DNA from: Methylomicrobium agile
GTDB taxonomy: Bacteria; Pseudomonadota; Gammaproteobacteria; Methylococcales; Methylomonadaceae
Assembly (NCBI RefSeq): GCF_000733855.1
Contig: NZ_JPOJ01000001.1
Span: 2,294,001 to 2,358,000, forward strand
Direction: 5' to 3'
Length of the DNA stretch: 64,000 nucleotides
This document shows positions 21,842 through 32,946 of the stretch, in pieces (within the stretch, counting starts at the first letter, position 1; the number at the start of each line of letters is the position of its first letter). The notes below the pieces were generated by a model that was not told where the DNA came from, searched no databases, and saw nothing but the letters and a program-made list of their open reading frames with translations. Position numbers and translations under genes: made by a program.

Positions 21842-24220
21842 ATGGAAGAAAAAACTGTTCGTGGCTTGCGTGAAATCGCCGTTTTGGTTTTTTTTGCCTT
21901 CGGCCTGTTTTTTTTAATCGCCTTGGCGACTTTCAGCCTGGACGACGCCGGCTGGACCCATAGCGGGACGGCCAAGGCGATCGCGAATGCCTGCGGCGTG
22001 TTCGGCGCCTGGCTGGCGGATGTGAGTTTCAGCTTTTTCGGCCTCTTGGCCTATCCCCTCCCGCTGCTTATTTTCTGGGCCGGCTACAGGCTGCATAAAC
22101 TGCAGGAGGCTCCCAAGATCCTTCCCATGGCCGTAAATACGGCCGGCATCTTTGCCACGATCGTTTCGGCGACGGCATTGCTGAATCTTTATTTACTGCG
22201 TCCTGGCGTCGACCTGCCGAACAGCACCGGCGGAATCGTCGGCCAGGAAATCGGCAATACGCTGGTCGTTAAGCTGGGCAACTCCGGGGCTACCTTATTT
22301 TTGATGGTCGGCCTGCTCGGCGGAATTACCTTGGCGACCAAAGTTTCATGGCTGTCCGTACTGGATTTGATAGGCAAATATACCGTGTTATTGTTCAGGC
22401 TGCTGTTCGAACGAGTGGCGGGTTATAGCGAAAGAAAATTTAATATGCAGGACGAGTTTGAAGAGCCTGAAGAATTTTTCGGCTCGTTCATCGCCGATGA
22501 GCCTGAGCCGGCGCCTTTCTCTAAAAGCGAAACCGAACCGGTCAAAAAAGCCCTCGCCAAAACGTTGCCGGTTCTCGAAAGCGAAGCCGAATCGGTCAAG
22601 AAGGCGGCGGCCAAAATGTCGCCGGTTCTCGAAAAGGTACTGGCCGATGCGCAACAAGCGGTCGCCAAGCGGGTTGCGAAAAAAGCCGCCGCCGTGCGCT
22701 ATCGGAACAAAGGCGCGCTGCCGTCGATCGATCTGCTGGACAACCGCGATACCCGCGTAAAAGGTTATACGCAGACCGATTTGGAGGAAATGTCCCGGCT
22801 GGTCGAGAACATCCTGCAGGATTTCAACGTCAGCGTGGAAGTCGTCGGTTTTCTGCCGGGACCCGTGATTACCCGTTTCGAACTGCAGCCGGCGCCCGGC
22901 GTGAAGGTCAGCCGGATCAGCTCCCTGTCGAAGGATCTGGCCAGAGCCTTGTCGGTGACCAGCGTCCGGATCGTCGAAGTGATTCCCGGTAAGTCGGTGA
23001 TCGGTCTCGAAATTCCGAACCGCGAACGCGAAATGGTCAACCTGCAGGAGTTACTTTCTTCCGGTGCTTTCGTCAAGTCGAAGTCGAACTTGACGTTGGC
23101 AATGGGCAAGGATATTTCCGGCGCGCCGTTGGTCGCCGATCTCGGCAAAATGCCGCATGCGCTGGTCGCGGGAACCACCGGTTCGGGAAAGTCGGTCGCG
23201 ATCAATACGATGATTCTGAGTATGCTTTACAAATCGACCCCGGAGCAGGTCAGGATGATCATGATCGATCCGAAGATGCTCGAATTGTCGGTCTATGAAG
23301 GCATTCCGCATTTGCTGACGCCGGTCGTCACCGATATGAAGGAAGCCAGTAACGCCCTGCGTTGGGCGGTCGCCGAAATGGAGCGGCGCTACAAGCTGAT
23401 GTCGAAGATGGGCGTCAGGAATCTGGCGGGCTTCAACCAACTGGTCGCGGATGCCGATGCGCGCGGGGAAAAAATCAAGGATCCGATGTTCCAGCCGCTG
23501 AATCCGCTGGCCGAAGGCGAAGAGCCTCCAATGCTGGAGACCTTGCCGAGCATCGTGATCGTGATCGACGAATTGGCCGACATGATGATGATCGTGGGCA
23601 AGAAAGTCGAGGAGTTGATTGCGCGGCTCGCGCAAAAAGCCCGCGCGGCCGGCATTCATTTGATTCTCGCGACTCAGCGGCCTTCCGTCGATGTGTTGAC
23701 CGGATTGATCAAGGCCAACGTGCCGACCCGTATTTCGTTCCAGGTCTCTTCGCGGATCGATTCCCGGACCATTCTCGACCAGGGCGGCGCGGAAGCGCTG
23801 CTCGGCAACGGCGACATGCTGTTTTTGCCGTCGGGCACCAGTATTCCGATTCGCGCGCACGGCGCCTTCGTCGACGATCATGAAGTGCACCGCGTGGTCG
23901 AGTTCTTGAAATTGACCGGACCGGCCAATTATCTCGAAGAAATCACCCGCGAGGCATCCGACACGGGCGAAGGCTACGGCGCATATGGCGGCGGGGGCGG
24001 CAATTCCGGCGATCCCGAGGCCGATGCTTTGTACGACCAGGCCGTACAGTTCGTGACCGAGACGCGCAAAGCCTCGATATCGAGCGTGCAGAGGCGTTTC
24101 AAGATCGGCTATAACCGGGCCGCGACGATGATCGAGACGATGGAAGCGGCGGGCGTGGTGAGTCCGGCAGAATCCAACGGTTCCCGCGTCGTGCTGGCGC
24201 CTGCGCCGGTCAGGGACTGA
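21842..24220 (+). CDS. ftsK: DNA translocase FtsK
   Basis: 793 aa. FtsK anchors at the division septum and pumps chromosome DNA toward dif. Four or five membrane helices fill residues about 10-185. A short linker (190-300) holds two copies of a Lys/Ala-rich unit ending (L/S)PVLE. The motor begins near 300 with the Walker A GTTGSGKS at about 445 and Walker [13 protein letters not shown]. The last 70 residues are the winged-helix gamma domain that reads KOPS ([19 protein letters not shown]). The linker is much shorter than in E. coli but normal for many proteobacteria. Confidence 0.95.
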   Translation: MEEKTVRGLREIAVLVFFAFGLFFLIALATFSLDDAGWTHSGTAKAIANACGVFGAWLADVSFSFFGLLAYPLPLLIFWAGYRLHKLQEAPKILPMAVNTAGIFATIVSATALLNLYLLRPGVDLPNSTGGIVGQEIGNTLVVKLGNSGATLFLMVGLLGGITLATKVSWLSVLDLIGKYTVLLFRLLFERVAGYSERKFNMQDEFEEPEEFFGSFIADEPEPAPFSKSETEPVKKALAKTLPVLESEAESVKKAAAKMSPVLEKVLADAQQAVAKRVAKKAAAVRYRNKGALPSIDLLDNRDTRVKGYTQTDLEEMSRLVENILQDFNVSVEVVGFLPGPVITRFELQPAPGVKVSRISSLSKDLARALSVTSVRIVEVIPGKSVIGLEIPNREREMVNLQELLSSGAFVKSKSNLTLAMGKDISGAPLVADLGKMPHALVAGTTGSGKSVAINTMILSMLYKSTPEQVRMIMIDPKMLELSVYEGIPHLLTPVVTDMKEASNALRWAVAEMERRYKLMSKMGVRNLAGFNQLVADADARGEKIKDPMFQPLNPLAEGEEPPMLETLPSIVIVIDELADMMMIVGKKVEELIARLAQKARAAGIHLILATQRPSVDVLTGLIKANVPTRISFQVSSRIDSRTILDQGGAEALLGNGDMLFLPSGTSIPIRAHGAFVDDHEVHRVVEFLKLTGPANYLEEITREASDTGEGYGAYGGGGGNSGDPEADALYDQAVQFVTETRKASISSVQRRFKIGYNRAATMIETMEAAGVVSPAESNGSRVVLAPAPVRD

Positions 24221-24222
24221 CC

Positions 24223-24408
24223 GTGCGGTTGGCGATCGTCGGTATCCTGATTCTGACGGCTGCCACCGGCGGCGGCTGGCTGTTGGTCCGGCGGCATTCC
24301 AAAGAGCATGCGGTCCAGGTCAAGGCGGTGCTCTTCGGACTCTATTTTTGGGGTCTGGTCTTTTTGCAGTTGATCCTCGCTGCCTTGTTTTATTCCTTTC
24401 AGAAATAA
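24223..24408 (+). CDS. 61-residue membrane protein coupled to ftsK
   Basis: GTG start two bases after the ftsK stop, so translation is probably coupled. Two hydrophobic helices (LAIVGILILTAATGGGWLLV and AVLFGLYFWGLVFLQLILAA) flank a short basic loop (RRHSKEHAVQVK). I do not recognise a family. Position right behind a septal protein is suggestive of a membrane role but nothing more. Confidence 0.5.
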   Translation: MRLAIVGILILTAATGGGWLLVRRHSKEHAVQVKAVLFGLYFWGLVFLQLILAALFYSFQK

Positions 24409-24420
24409 TCCGCTCCTTGC

Positions 24421-24954
24421 TCAAACCCAGGCGGAAGGGGGATTGATCTTTTGCTCGACCCCGATAATCGCTCGATTCAATGAACTCAAACGTTTTTCCG
24501 CATTGATCTGAAGACCCATCATATAGAAAATCGGCATCCAGAGAGGATTGATCAATACGCCGCCGAGCGCGCTTTTCAGCGTCCTCTTGAGGTTTTTGGC
24601 CGGATTGAACGACTCGGCCAGGGAGTCTGCGGGAACTTCGGCAAAAATCGCCGCGATCGGGCGAAGCAGTGCGATGTCCCGGCTGCTTAAGCGGGACATC
24701 GAGGCGAACAGTTTGCTCTCCATTTTCCGGTAATTCCGGTGCGCCAGGGTCACGGTAATCGCAAAGGTCAAGGCGACCAGCGGCAAGAGTACGATCGGCG
24801 GGGCAACCGGGGCAAACGTCGAGGACAGCATCACGATCCCGAGCCCCAGCATCAACAGGTCTTCGCCGTGTTCGACATCGCGGTCGATCCCCTGCACAAT
24901 GGCCATCACGGGGTTGTCGAACGATGCCTGTAAGTAATGATAGTCTTGTTTCAT
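24421..24954 (-). CDS. Membrane protein of unknown function
   Basis: 177 aa. ATG at 24954 is chosen because GGAGGT stands six bases upstream (the ATG at 24966 is part of that site). Residues about 38-75 form two hydrophobic helices ([31 protein letters not shown]); residues 125-150 may be a third. The rest is helical and basic. No known motif. It converges on the ftsK unit with a 12-base gap. Confidence 0.65.
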   Translation of the reverse strand: MKQDYHYLQASFDNPVMAIVQGIDRDVEHGEDLLMLGLGIVMLSSTFAPVAPPIVLLPLVALTFAITVTLAHRNYRKMESKLFASMSRLSSRDIALLRPIAAIFAEVPADSLAESFNPAKNLKRTLKSALGGVLINPLWMPIFYMMGLQINAEKRLSSLNRAIIGVEQKINPPSAWV

Positions 24955-24966
24955 ATATACCTCCAT

Positions 24967-25454
24967 CCAGCCGACTTGCCGATCACACCATAAAAACGAA
25001 AAAAGTCAAGCCGGCTTTTGAGAATTATACCGTTTGGCCGGCATTTGCAGAGAGGACATTTCGTCGCATCGGCTTGAATGCGCGCGGAGCCCAAAACTCC
25101 TGATGCGGCCTGCCCGGCCGCTTCGGCGATAAGCATCACGTCGATCCAAAGTTCTTGCATGTGCGATGATTCAGGCAGAATCCGCCTCTAACCCGGCGGC
25201 GGTTCCCTCGGCCGGCGCGGTGGGCTTGATGTATTTGATGTCAGGGGCTGCCGTAAGGTTCGGACTGGGGCGATCGCTACGGAACACCAGCATCCGGAGC
25301 TGATCGGTAAAATGGCGAAGCGCCACTCAGGCGAGGCGGGATTCAAGTGTTTGAATGGAATGAGCGTTATGGGTCCGATTAAGGCCAGGGGAGTGCCCGA
25401 ACGGCGAGGTTGGGTTATTCGCTTCGAAACTTTTTTTTGATCAGGCGGGTACAA
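24967..25454. other. Gap without a clear gene
   Basis: About 490 bases between the membrane protein gene and the fusA-type terminator. On the minus strand a short frame ending near 25189 (…FRSDRPSPNLTAAPDIKY…) looks protein-like but lacks a start and is cut by a stop about 50 codons upstream; it may be the tail of a decayed gene. No RNA gene or repeat was recognised. Confidence 0.4.
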
Positions 25455-25490
25455 AAAAAGGCCGGTCAGCAATGCCGACCGGCCTTTTTC
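25455..25490. terminator. Strong bidirectional terminator after EF-G gene
   Basis: AAAGGCCGGTCAGC / GCCGACCGGCCTTTTT: an 11-bp GC-rich stem with A-run on the left and T-run on the right. It ends the EF-G gene on the minus strand 20 bases after its stop. Confidence 0.85.
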
Positions 25491-25510
25491 ATCATCCCGT
25501 CAAGAGTGGA

Positions 25511-27595
25511 TTATTTTGCTTTTTTGCGTTCTATGGCTTCCTTGATCACTTCTTCGGCCACGTTTTTCGGGCATGGCAGATAGTGTGAGAACTCCATTGA
25601 GAACTGGCCGCGGCCTGAAGTCATCGTGCGCAGGTCGCCGATATAGCCGAACATTTCGCTGAGCGGAACATCCGCTTTTACGCGAACACCGGTAACGCCC
25701 GGATCCTGCGATTTGATCATGCCGCGGCGACGGTTCAAGTCGCCGATCACGTCGCCGACGTTATCTGCCGGGGTGAAGACATCCACTTTCATGATCGGTT
25801 CGATCAACTGCGGCGCAGCCTTTGGAATCGATTGGCGGAACGCGGCTTTCGCGGCAATTTCGAATGCAATCGAAGACGAGTCGACCGCGTGGAAACCGCC
25901 GTCCAGCAGAGTCACTTTGAAGTCCAAGCAGGGATAGCCGGCCAGCACGCCTTGATCGAGCATGCTCTTAAAGCCTTTTTCGACCGCCGGCCAGTATTCG
26001 CGCGGCACGTTGCCGCCGGTAACGGCCGATTCGAACGCAAAGCCGCTGCCTGGTTCGCCCGGTTCGATCGCATAGCTGATCTTTGCGTATTGGCCGGAAC
26101 CGCCCGATTGCTTCTTGTGCGTGTATTCGTCTTCGACGCGGCGCGTGATCGTTTCGCGGTAGGCCACCTGCGGCTTGCCGACGGTCACTTCAACCCCGTG
26201 CGTCCGTTTCAGGATGTCGACCTTGATGTCGAGGTGCAACTCGCCCATGCCTTTCAGGATCGTTTCGCCGCTTTCTTCGTCGGTTGAAACGTGGAAAGAC
26301 GGATCTTCCGCGACCATTTTGCCCAGCGCGATGCCCATTTTTTCGTTGGAGCCTTTGTCTTTCGGGGTAACCGCCACCGAGATGACCGGGTCAGGGAAAA
26401 CCATGGGCTCAAGCGTTGCCGGCTTGTCCGGATCGCACAAGGTATGGCCGGTCTGTACGTTTTTCAGGCCGATCAGGGCGACGATATCGCCAGCCTGGGC
26501 GGTTTCGATTTCGGTGCGGGTGTCGGCATGCATTTCGACCATCCGTCCGACCCGTTCGTTCTTGCCGGTATAGGTATTCAGCAGGGTGTCGCCTTTCTTC
26601 AGGCGGCCGGAATAAATCCGAATGAAGTTCAGCGCGCCGAAGCGGTCGTCCATGATTTTGAATACCAATGCGCGCAGCGGACGGCTCGGATCGACGATCG
26701 CAAATTCGCCGGTCGGGTTGCCTTCGATGTCGGTTTCAGGCTGCGGCTTGACTTCTGTCGGGTTCGGCAGGTAATCGACAACGCCGTCCAGGACCAGTTG
26801 CACGCCTTTGTTTTTGAAGGACGAACCGCAATAAGTCGGGAAAAACGCCATGTTGATCGTGCCTTTGCGGATGCAGCGCTTGACGGTCTCCATATCCGGC
26901 TCTTCACCTTCCAGATATTTTTCCATCGCATCGTCGTCCTGCTCGACCGCGGTTTCGATCAGCTTTTCGCGCCATTCTTCGACTTTATCCGCCATATCGG
27001 CAGGAACATCTTCGATGCGGTAGTTCATCGGGTCGCCGGAGTTGTCCCAGATCCACGCTTTGCGGGTCAGCAGGTCTACGACGCCCGAGAATTGATCTTC
27101 GATGCCGATCGGCAAAGTCATCACCAGCGGGACTGCGCCCAGCACGTCTTCGACCTGTTTGACCACGCGGAAGAAATCGGCGCCGATCCGGTCCAATTTA
27201 TTGACGTAGATAAGGCGGGAGACTTTGGAGTCGTTCGCATAGCGCCAGTTGGTTTCCGATTGCGGTTCGACGCCGCCGGAACCGCAGAAAACGCCGATAC
27301 CGCCGTCGAGCACTTTCAGCGAACGATATACTTCGATGGTAAAGTCGACGTGGCCCGGGGTGTCGATGATATTGAAACGATGGTCTTTCCAGAAACAGGT
27401 CGTCGCCGCGGACTGGATGGTGATGCCGCGTTCGGCTTCTTGCGCCATGAAGTCCATGGTAGATTCCCCTTCATGCACTTCGCCCAGCTTGTGGATCTTG
27501 CCGGTGAGCTTCAGGATACGCTCGGTCGTGGTGGTTTTGCCGGCATCCACGTGCGCGAATATGCCGATGTTTCTGTAAAGGCTTAAATCAGTCAT
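25511..27595 (-). CDS. fusA: Elongation factor G, second type
   Basis: 694 aa translocase GTPase. G1 is AHVDAGKT (residues 14-21), G3 DTPGH near 80, G4 NKLD near 134; domains II-V are complete, ending [13 protein letters not shown]. The gene is alone, with its own terminator, and not in a rpsL-rpsG-fusA-tuf operon. [19 protein letters not shown] replaces the standard FCAVGGVQPQSETVWRQAN, and the start [16 protein letters not shown] differs from canonical EF-G. It therefore looks like the EF-G2-type paralogue found beside the main fusA in several gammaproteobacteria; whether the genome has another copy cannot be seen here. Confidence 0.9.
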   Translation of the reverse strand: MTDLSLYRNIGIFAHVDAGKTTTTERILKLTGKIHKLGEVHEGESTMDFMAQEAERGITIQSAATTCFWKDHRFNIIDTPGHVDFTIEVYRSLKVLDGGIGVFCGSGGVEPQSETNWRYANDSKVSRLIYVNKLDRIGADFFRVVKQVEDVLGAVPLVMTLPIGIEDQFSGVVDLLTRKAWIWDNSGDPMNYRIEDVPADMADKVEEWREKLIETAVEQDDDAMEKYLEGEEPDMETVKRCIRKGTINMAFFPTYCGSSFKNKGVQLVLDGVVDYLPNPTEVKPQPETDIEGNPTGEFAIVDPSRPLRALVFKIMDDRFGALNFIRIYSGRLKKGDTLLNTYTGKNERVGRMVEMHADTRTEIETAQAGDIVALIGLKNVQTGHTLCDPDKPATLEPMVFPDPVISVAVTPKDKGSNEKMGIALGKMVAEDPSFHVSTDEESGETILKGMGELHLDIKVDILKRTHGVEVTVGKPQVAYRETITRRVEDEYTHKKQSGGSGQYAKISYAIEPGEPGSGFAFESAVTGGNVPREYWPAVEKGFKSMLDQGVLAGYPCLDFKVTLLDGGFHAVDSSSIAFEIAAKAAFRQSIPKAAPQLIEPIMKVDVFTPADNVGDVIGDLNRRRGMIKSQDPGVTGVRVKADVPLSEMFGYIGDLRTMTSGRGQFSMEFSHYLPCPKNVAEEVIKEAIERKKAK

Positions 27596-28174
27596 GTTGT
27601 TACTCTAAATGTTGGGCATAAAAATCTTTTTGCAAAAACCGTCCCCGCGAGTATTTACTCAAGCAAATTCGACCGGAGTTTTGAACGGCGCAAAATATGA
27701 CCTGCTGCCTGATGCCGTAGACCGCAGTCAGGGTAACCAAGGGTTGGACGGAACGCATCGAAGTCTGGAGGATGGAGTCACGTCGAGCGCAGGTTTCGGC
27801 AAAGGCCGGACCGGCACGCGCCCAGTTTCGATAGCCGGGTATTTTAACCTAAATTCTTTATAAAAATATATAAAAACATCAAATACGTACCGCCCGGCTT
27901 TTCGTCTTCGGCCGTTCCGGACCGGCGGACGTCAACTCGATCCCTTTTGCGATTTTGCGCCGGAGCATTTGCAATATGGGAGAATGTACGCAATAGTACC
28001 GGGGAATATGGCGATATCAAGCGAAAGTGCCCGGTAACGCGGAGGATAAAAGCGGCGGCGGTTCGGTGGTTGGATGTTAAAATACGGCCCGGATCGGTAT
28101 TGCGCCGGCTACAGTCCTCCGGGCTCGTACAGCAGTATTAAGTCATATACCAATTTTAAAAACATGAGGATAGT
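27596..28174. other. Gap between divergent EF-G and UPF0182 genes
   Basis: 579 bases with no convincing gene; short frames at 27609 and 27947 lack ribosome binding sites and protein-like composition. An AT tract (TTTATAAAAATATATAAAAA, 27857-27876) is likely part of a promoter region. No riboswitch or tRNA was recognised. Confidence 0.5.
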
Positions 28175-30814
28175 ATGCGGAATCTGAAGTTCTTACCCGC
28201 GTTGATCGGAGCGATCCTGGGAATCGCGGTCATTATCTATGTTGCCTTCTATTTCATTTTCCTCGACCTATTCGTTGATTTATGGTGGTTCCAGTCGCTG
28301 AAACAGGAGCCGTACTTCTGGCTCCGGCTGCTTTACCGGTTTTTCCTGTCGGGCGGGGTCACGCTGGCTTTTTTCCTGATTTTCTTCTTTCATTTCTGGG
28401 TTGCCTCCCGCTATCTGGGCTTGAATCCGCCCGACGAAATTCTGACCGACCTGGATAAACGCCGCCGTTTCCAGCGCTTTGCCGATGTCTTCATGAGCGG
28501 TTCGGCCAAGGTCTATACGCCCATTTCGCTGATTTTGGCCGTCTTTATCGCGATCCCGTTCTATCGGCAATGGGAGTCGGCATTACTGTATTTTTTCGGC
28601 CAGCCGTCGGGCGCCACCGATACCGTTTACGGTAACGACATCAGTTTCTATTTGTTGTCTTATCCGATTTATCTGCTGATTCAAAAAGAATTGTTGACGG
28701 CCGCGATCGTCATTTTTATCGCGGTCGGCATTTTGTATTGGCTGGAGCATATCTTCATCCCCAACCAGAACAAGGAATATCACATCGGCGCGAAGATTCA
28801 TCTGACCGTGCTGATCGGCTTTGTCGTGCTGTTCGTGGTCTGGGGCTTTATGCTGGATCGGTTTGCGCTGCTTTACAACCATTCGCACGAGCCGGTTTTC
28901 TTCGGGCCGGGGTTCGTCGAAATCAATTACAAGCTGCCGCTGATCTGGCTCGGCATCTTCACCTTTGTGGCGGTCGCGATAACCGGTCTGCTGTTCATTT
29001 TCTCGAAGGAACACCGCGTTAAAGGGCCGTTTTTCATTTCGTCGGCCGCATTTCTGTTTGTGTGGTTTTTGCCGAACGTCGACTCGATTCCCGCGGCTAT
29101 CCAGAAATACATCGTCAATCCGAATCCGGTCAAAGCCGAAAAACCGTTCATGCAGCATAATATCGACGCGACGCTGAACGCTTATGACCTGAGAAACATC
29201 AAGATTGTCGATCAGCGTATCAATTTGAATGCGGCCGAAGACATCGCGACCTGGAGCACGCAAAAGCGTTTCGAGAATATTCCGGTCTGGGACCGGGAAT
29301 ATTTGATCAACAGTTATCAGCAGCTGCAGGAGATCCGGCCCTATTACGCCTTTTTCTCGGTCGACGAAGACCGCTACTTTTTGTTAGGCCATACCCGTCA
29401 GGTAAACTTGGCGGCCCGCGAAGTGAACATCGGCAAACTGCCCGAAGCGGCGCATACGTGGGAGAACACGCATTTGCGCTATACGCACGGAAGCGGTGCG
29501 GTGGCGACACCTGCCGCCCAGGATGCCGATATTCCGCTGGTCTGGTATCTGCGCGACCTGAATCTGTACTCGCCGGTCGGATTGACCACCAAAAATCCGG
29601 ATATCTATTACGGCGAGGGAAGTTACGATTATGCCGTCGTGCCGAACACGCTCAACGTGGTCGGGCTTGAGCCTGCCGATCCCAGCATCGAACGTCAGTA
29701 TACAGGCGAAGGGGGGATTCCGATTCCGTCCTGGTTCCGAAAGGCGCTGTTCGCGTTTTATTTCAAAGATGAAAAGATTTTCTTTTCGATCTCGATTACC
29801 GACAAAAGCAAAATGTTAATCCGCCGGAATATCACCGAACGGATCAATGCGATGACTCCCTTTCTGCATTTGGACAAGGATCCGTATCTGGTTGTGGCCA
29901 AGGACCGCTTCTATTGGATTCAGGACGCTTACACCCTATCGAAATGGTATCCGGCTTCGAAACCGGCCGCCGATGAATATCTCGAAGGCGACCAACCTTT
30001 CAATTACATCCGTAATTCGGTCAAAATTGTCGTGGATGCCTATGACGGCGCGGTCGACTATTATATTGCCGATCCGTCGGATGTGTTGATCAACGCCTAT
30101 GCGCGGGCCTATCCCAGCCTGTTCAAGAACATGGAGGAAATGCCGCTCGAACTGCAAAAACATTTACGCTATCCGCGCGACCTCTATTACATGCAGATGA
30201 AGGTATTCGCCAAGTACCATCAGACGAGACCGGAACTGTTTTACGAACAGGCCGAAACCTGGCAGTTTGCGAATGTTCGCGGTGAAGAGGTCAAGCCTTA
30301 TTATCAGACCATGGATTTCGGGAACTGCAACGACAAGGAAGAATTCGTGATGATCAACCCGATGACTCCGATCAATCGAGACAACCTGAGCATGATCGGG
30401 GTCGCCAGTATTCTGGACAAAGAAGCCTGCGGCAACAGTTACAAGCCCGGCATTACGGTTTACCGCTTCCGGAAGGAAGTGCAGGTGAACGGTCCCGCCC
30501 AGGTCGAAGCGTTAATCAATCAAAATCCGGAAATCTCCGCGCAGTTTACCTTGTGGAATCAGGGCGGTTCGCGGGTCGAACTGGGGCGCATGGTGATTTT
30601 GCCGATGGGCAATACGGTGTTGTACGTGCAGCCGGTCTATCTGGTGTCGACCAAGGTCAAGATACCGGAATTGCGGAGGGTGATCGTCTCGATCGGCAAT
30701 GAAGTGGTGATGGAAAAAACCCTTTGGGCGGCACTCAATCGACTGAAGCAGACGTTTATAAAAGAAGCCTCGGAAAGCAATGGGTCGGGCACCGCGGCGC
30801 CTACCGCTCAGTAA
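28175..30814 (+). CDS. UPF0182 family large membrane protein
   Basis: 879 aa; ATG follows GAGGATAGT. The N-terminal third has about seven membrane helices (for example PALIGAILGIAVIIYVAFYF, LIGFVVLFVVWGFMLDRFAL) and the rest is a large extracytoplasmic domain. WDREYLINSYQQLQEIRPYY and LDRxPYLVVAKDRFYWIQDAY-like segments match the COG1615/UPF0182 family. The family is best known from actinobacteria and cyanobacteria; function is not known. It is monocistronic, with a strong hairpin after it. Confidence 0.88.
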   Translation: MRNLKFLPALIGAILGIAVIIYVAFYFIFLDLFVDLWWFQSLKQEPYFWLRLLYRFFLSGGVTLAFFLIFFFHFWVASRYLGLNPPDEILTDLDKRRRFQRFADVFMSGSAKVYTPISLILAVFIAIPFYRQWESALLYFFGQPSGATDTVYGNDISFYLLSYPIYLLIQKELLTAAIVIFIAVGILYWLEHIFIPNQNKEYHIGAKIHLTVLIGFVVLFVVWGFMLDRFALLYNHSHEPVFFGPGFVEINYKLPLIWLGIFTFVAVAITGLLFIFSKEHRVKGPFFISSAAFLFVWFLPNVDSIPAAIQKYIVNPNPVKAEKPFMQHNIDATLNAYDLRNIKIVDQRINLNAAEDIATWSTQKRFENIPVWDREYLINSYQQLQEIRPYYAFFSVDEDRYFLLGHTRQVNLAAREVNIGKLPEAAHTWENTHLRYTHGSGAVATPAAQDADIPLVWYLRDLNLYSPVGLTTKNPDIYYGEGSYDYAVVPNTLNVVGLEPADPSIERQYTGEGGIPIPSWFRKALFAFYFKDEKIFFSISITDKSKMLIRRNITERINAMTPFLHLDKDPYLVVAKDRFYWIQDAYTLSKWYPASKPAADEYLEGDQPFNYIRNSVKIVVDAYDGAVDYYIADPSDVLINAYARAYPSLFKNMEEMPLELQKHLRYPRDLYYMQMKVFAKYHQTRPELFYEQAETWQFANVRGEEVKPYYQTMDFGNCNDKEEFVMINPMTPINRDNLSMIGVASILDKEACGNSYKPGITVYRFRKEVQVNGPAQVEALINQNPEISAQFTLWNQGGSRVELGRMVILPMGNTVLYVQPVYLVSTKVKIPELRRVIVSIGNEVVMEKTLWAALNRLKQTFIKEASESNGSGTAAPTAQ

Positions 30815-30891
30815 GGCGGGGCGAAGCCAATAACGGACCAGGAGCCGATTCCGGGAAATCGGGTCTCTCGCGTAGAATGGGGTTTATAAAA

Positions 30892-30924
30892 AGACCCGCC
30901 AGGTTTTAAAAACCTGGCGGGTCT
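30892..30924. terminator. Long perfect hairpin between UPF0182 and rsd genes
   Basis: AGACCCGCCAGGTTTT and AAAACCTGGCGGGTCT form a 15-16 bp perfect stem with almost no loop. It lies between two converging genes and probably stops transcription from both sides; the same palindrome class recurs in many bacterial genomes. Confidence 0.7.
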
Positions 30925-30959
30925 AGGCCTTCATCAAGCGAAGCAGCAAGCTTGGCAAT

Positions 30960-31409
30960 TCAGCGCCGCATTAATCCGCACAGCCGGTCTTCCAGTTCGA
31001 ACCGCCTGGCTAGCGATTCGCCCAGCGCGGACAAATCGTCCGCCAAGTTCGTCAAGGCGGAGGCCTCGTCGGCGTTTTCGTATTTGTCGTTGAAAGAAAC
31101 CGACAACTCGGTGACCTCGGAAAATTCCGGATAGATGTCGGTCGCTACCGCGATCAGGCTTTCGCGGCGTTCGGTGCCGGACAGGATTCTTTCGTACAAT
31201 CCGAAATGCCCGAGCGAAACGTAGTCGACCAGCACTTCCGCAAATCGCATCAGCTTGCTCTTGACCGGTTCGACGTCGTTGAACGGCTTCAGTTCGCCGA
31301 TCTGGCAATACAGGGACCACAAGTCCCGTCTTTCATGTTGCAGTTCATCGATCAGCTGAGCGGTGCGCTGTCGTCTTTCCGGCCGCGCCGGTTCTACTGT
31401 CGTCGCCAT
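30960..31409 (-). CDS. rsd: Sigma-70 regulator Rsd/AlgQ family
   Basis: 149 aa, helical. The conserved core LIDELQHERRDLWSLYCQIGELKPF (split here: LIDELQHERRDL, SLYCQIGELKPF), RFAEVLVDYVSLGHFGLYER matches Rsd/AlgQ. These bind sigma-70 region 4 and favour alternative sigma factors in stationary phase; in Pseudomonas AlgQ also affects alginate. The gene is alone, 90 bases downstream of nothing obvious on its own strand, and converges on the UPF0182 gene. Confidence 0.88.
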   Translation of the reverse strand: MATTVEPARPERRQRTAQLIDELQHERRDLWSLYCQIGELKPFNDVEPVKSKLMRFAEVLVDYVSLGHFGLYERILSGTERRESLIAVATDIYPEFSEVTELSVSFNDKYENADEASALTNLADDLSALGESLARRFELEDRLCGLMRR

Positions 31410-31500
31410 AGCGGTTTCCTCTCAAATGGATTTCCCATATTTTGCCTTAACTGTATGCCGGATGCTGCTAATCCGCAACGTTTTTTTGTAAAATCAACGG

Positions 31501-32934
31501 TCAGCCATGCAGTTTGTCTTTCAGCATGCGGTTGACTTCCTCGGGGCTGGCTTTCCCTTGCATCGCTTTCATGACCTGGCCGACAAAAAAGCCGAACACT
31601 TTGTCCTTGCCGCTGCGGTATTGTTCGACCTGGCCAGGATTGTCGGCGATGATCTTGTCGATGATCGCTTCGATTGCGCCGGTGTCGGTGATCTGCTTCA
31701 AGCCTTGCGTTTCGATGATTTCGTCCGCTTCGGCTTCGCCTTGCCACATCACTTCGAACACCTGCTTGGCGATCTTGCCGGAAATCGTATTGTCGTCGAT
31801 CCGTTTCAGGAGTCCGGCCAGGCGCTGATAACCGACCGGCGAAGCGGCGATTTCGAGTCCCGATTTGTTCAATGCGGCCGACAGCTCGCCAGTGACCCAG
31901 TTCGCGCACAACTTCGCCTCGCAAGCCGAGGCTGCCAGCAGCGCCTCGAAATAATCGGCCGTTTCGCGTGAGGAGGTCAGAATCGTCGTGCTCTCGTCGT
32001 CGAGGCCGAACTGGTCCTTGAAGCGCTGCTTTTTCGCGTCCGGCAGTTCCGGCATCGTGGTCCGGACCTGCGCCTTGAATGCTTCGGAAATGTACACGGG
32101 CAGCAGGTCGGGATCGGGGAAGTAGCGGTAGTCGTTCGCTTCTTCCTTGCTGCGCATCGAGCGGGTCAGGTCTTTTACCGCATCGTAAAGGCGGGTTTCC
32201 TGGACGACGGCGCCGCCCGCTTCGATCAGGTCGATCTGGCGTTCGACTTCATAGTTGATCGCTTTTTCGACGAATTTGAACGAGTTGATGTTTTTCAGCT
32301 CGGCGCGGGTGCCGAACTCCTTCCGGCCCTTCGGGCGCACCGAGACGTTCGCGTCGCAGCGGAACGAACCTTCCTGCATGTTGCCGTCGCAAATGCCCAG
32401 GTAGCGCACCAGCTCGTGCAGCTTGCGCATATAAGCGACCGCTTCCTTCGCCGAACGCATGTCCGGTTCGGAGACGATTTCGAGCAGCGGCGTACCGGCC
32501 CGATTCAAATCGATCCCGGTCAGGCCGTGGAAATCCTCGTGCAGCGATTTACCCGCATCTTCTTCGAGATGTGCGCGGGTAATGCCGATCCGTTTGGTCA
32601 CGCCGTCCACCTCGATGTCCAGATGGCCGTTGCCGACGATCGGCAATTCGAACTGGCTGATCTGGTAGCCTTTCGGCAGGTCCGGGTAAAAATAGTTTTT
32701 ACGCGCGAACACCGAATAAGGCGCGATCTCGGCTTCGATCGCTAGGCCGAATTTGACCGCCATATTGACCGCTTCCCGGTTCAATACCGGTAAGACGCCG
32801 GGCAGGCCGAGATCGACCGCGCAGGCCTGCGTGTTCGGTTCGGCGCCGTAGGCGGTGGCGGCGCCGGAAAAAATTTTGGATTTCGTGGCAAGCTGGGTGT
32901 GAATTTCCAGGCCGATGACGGTTTCCCATTCCAT
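31501..32934 (-). CDS. gatB: Asp/Glu-tRNA amidotransferase subunit B
   Basis: 477 aa. GatB activates misacylated Glu-tRNA-Gln or Asp-tRNA-Asn and adds ammonia from GatA. It begins [33 protein letters not shown] and [20 protein letters not shown] are family motifs, and the C-terminal YqeY-like tail ([13 protein letters not shown]) that holds the tRNA is complete. Third gene of gatC-gatA-gatB, 12 bases after gatA. Confidence 0.97.
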   Translation of the reverse strand: MEWETVIGLEIHTQLATKSKIFSGAATAYGAEPNTQACAVDLGLPGVLPVLNREAVNMAVKFGLAIEAEIAPYSVFARKNYFYPDLPKGYQISQFELPIVGNGHLDIEVDGVTKRIGITRAHLEEDAGKSLHEDFHGLTGIDLNRAGTPLLEIVSEPDMRSAKEAVAYMRKLHELVRYLGICDGNMQEGSFRCDANVSVRPKGRKEFGTRAELKNINSFKFVEKAINYEVERQIDLIEAGGAVVQETRLYDAVKDLTRSMRSKEEANDYRYFPDPDLLPVYISEAFKAQVRTTMPELPDAKKQRFKDQFGLDDESTTILTSSRETADYFEALLAASACEAKLCANWVTGELSAALNKSGLEIAASPVGYQRLAGLLKRIDDNTISGKIAKQVFEVMWQGEAEADEIIETQGLKQITDTGAIEAIIDKIIADNPGQVEQYRSGKDKVFGFFVGQVMKAMQGKASPEEVNRMLKDKLHG

Positions 32935-32946
32935 TTCTTAATCTCT

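Noticed and set aside
25188-25472. 94-codon frame upstream of the EF-G terminator
   Set aside because: It begins inside the terminator stem and has no site or motif.
26291-27586. 431-codon frame opposite to the EF-G gene
   Set aside because: It is the antisense of a clear EF-G frame; the peptide is rich in Arg/Asp/His with no motif, as expected from a GC-rich antisense frame.
27609-27863. 84-codon frame in the gap after EF-G
   Set aside because: No ribosome binding site, no motif, overlaps the likely promoter region.
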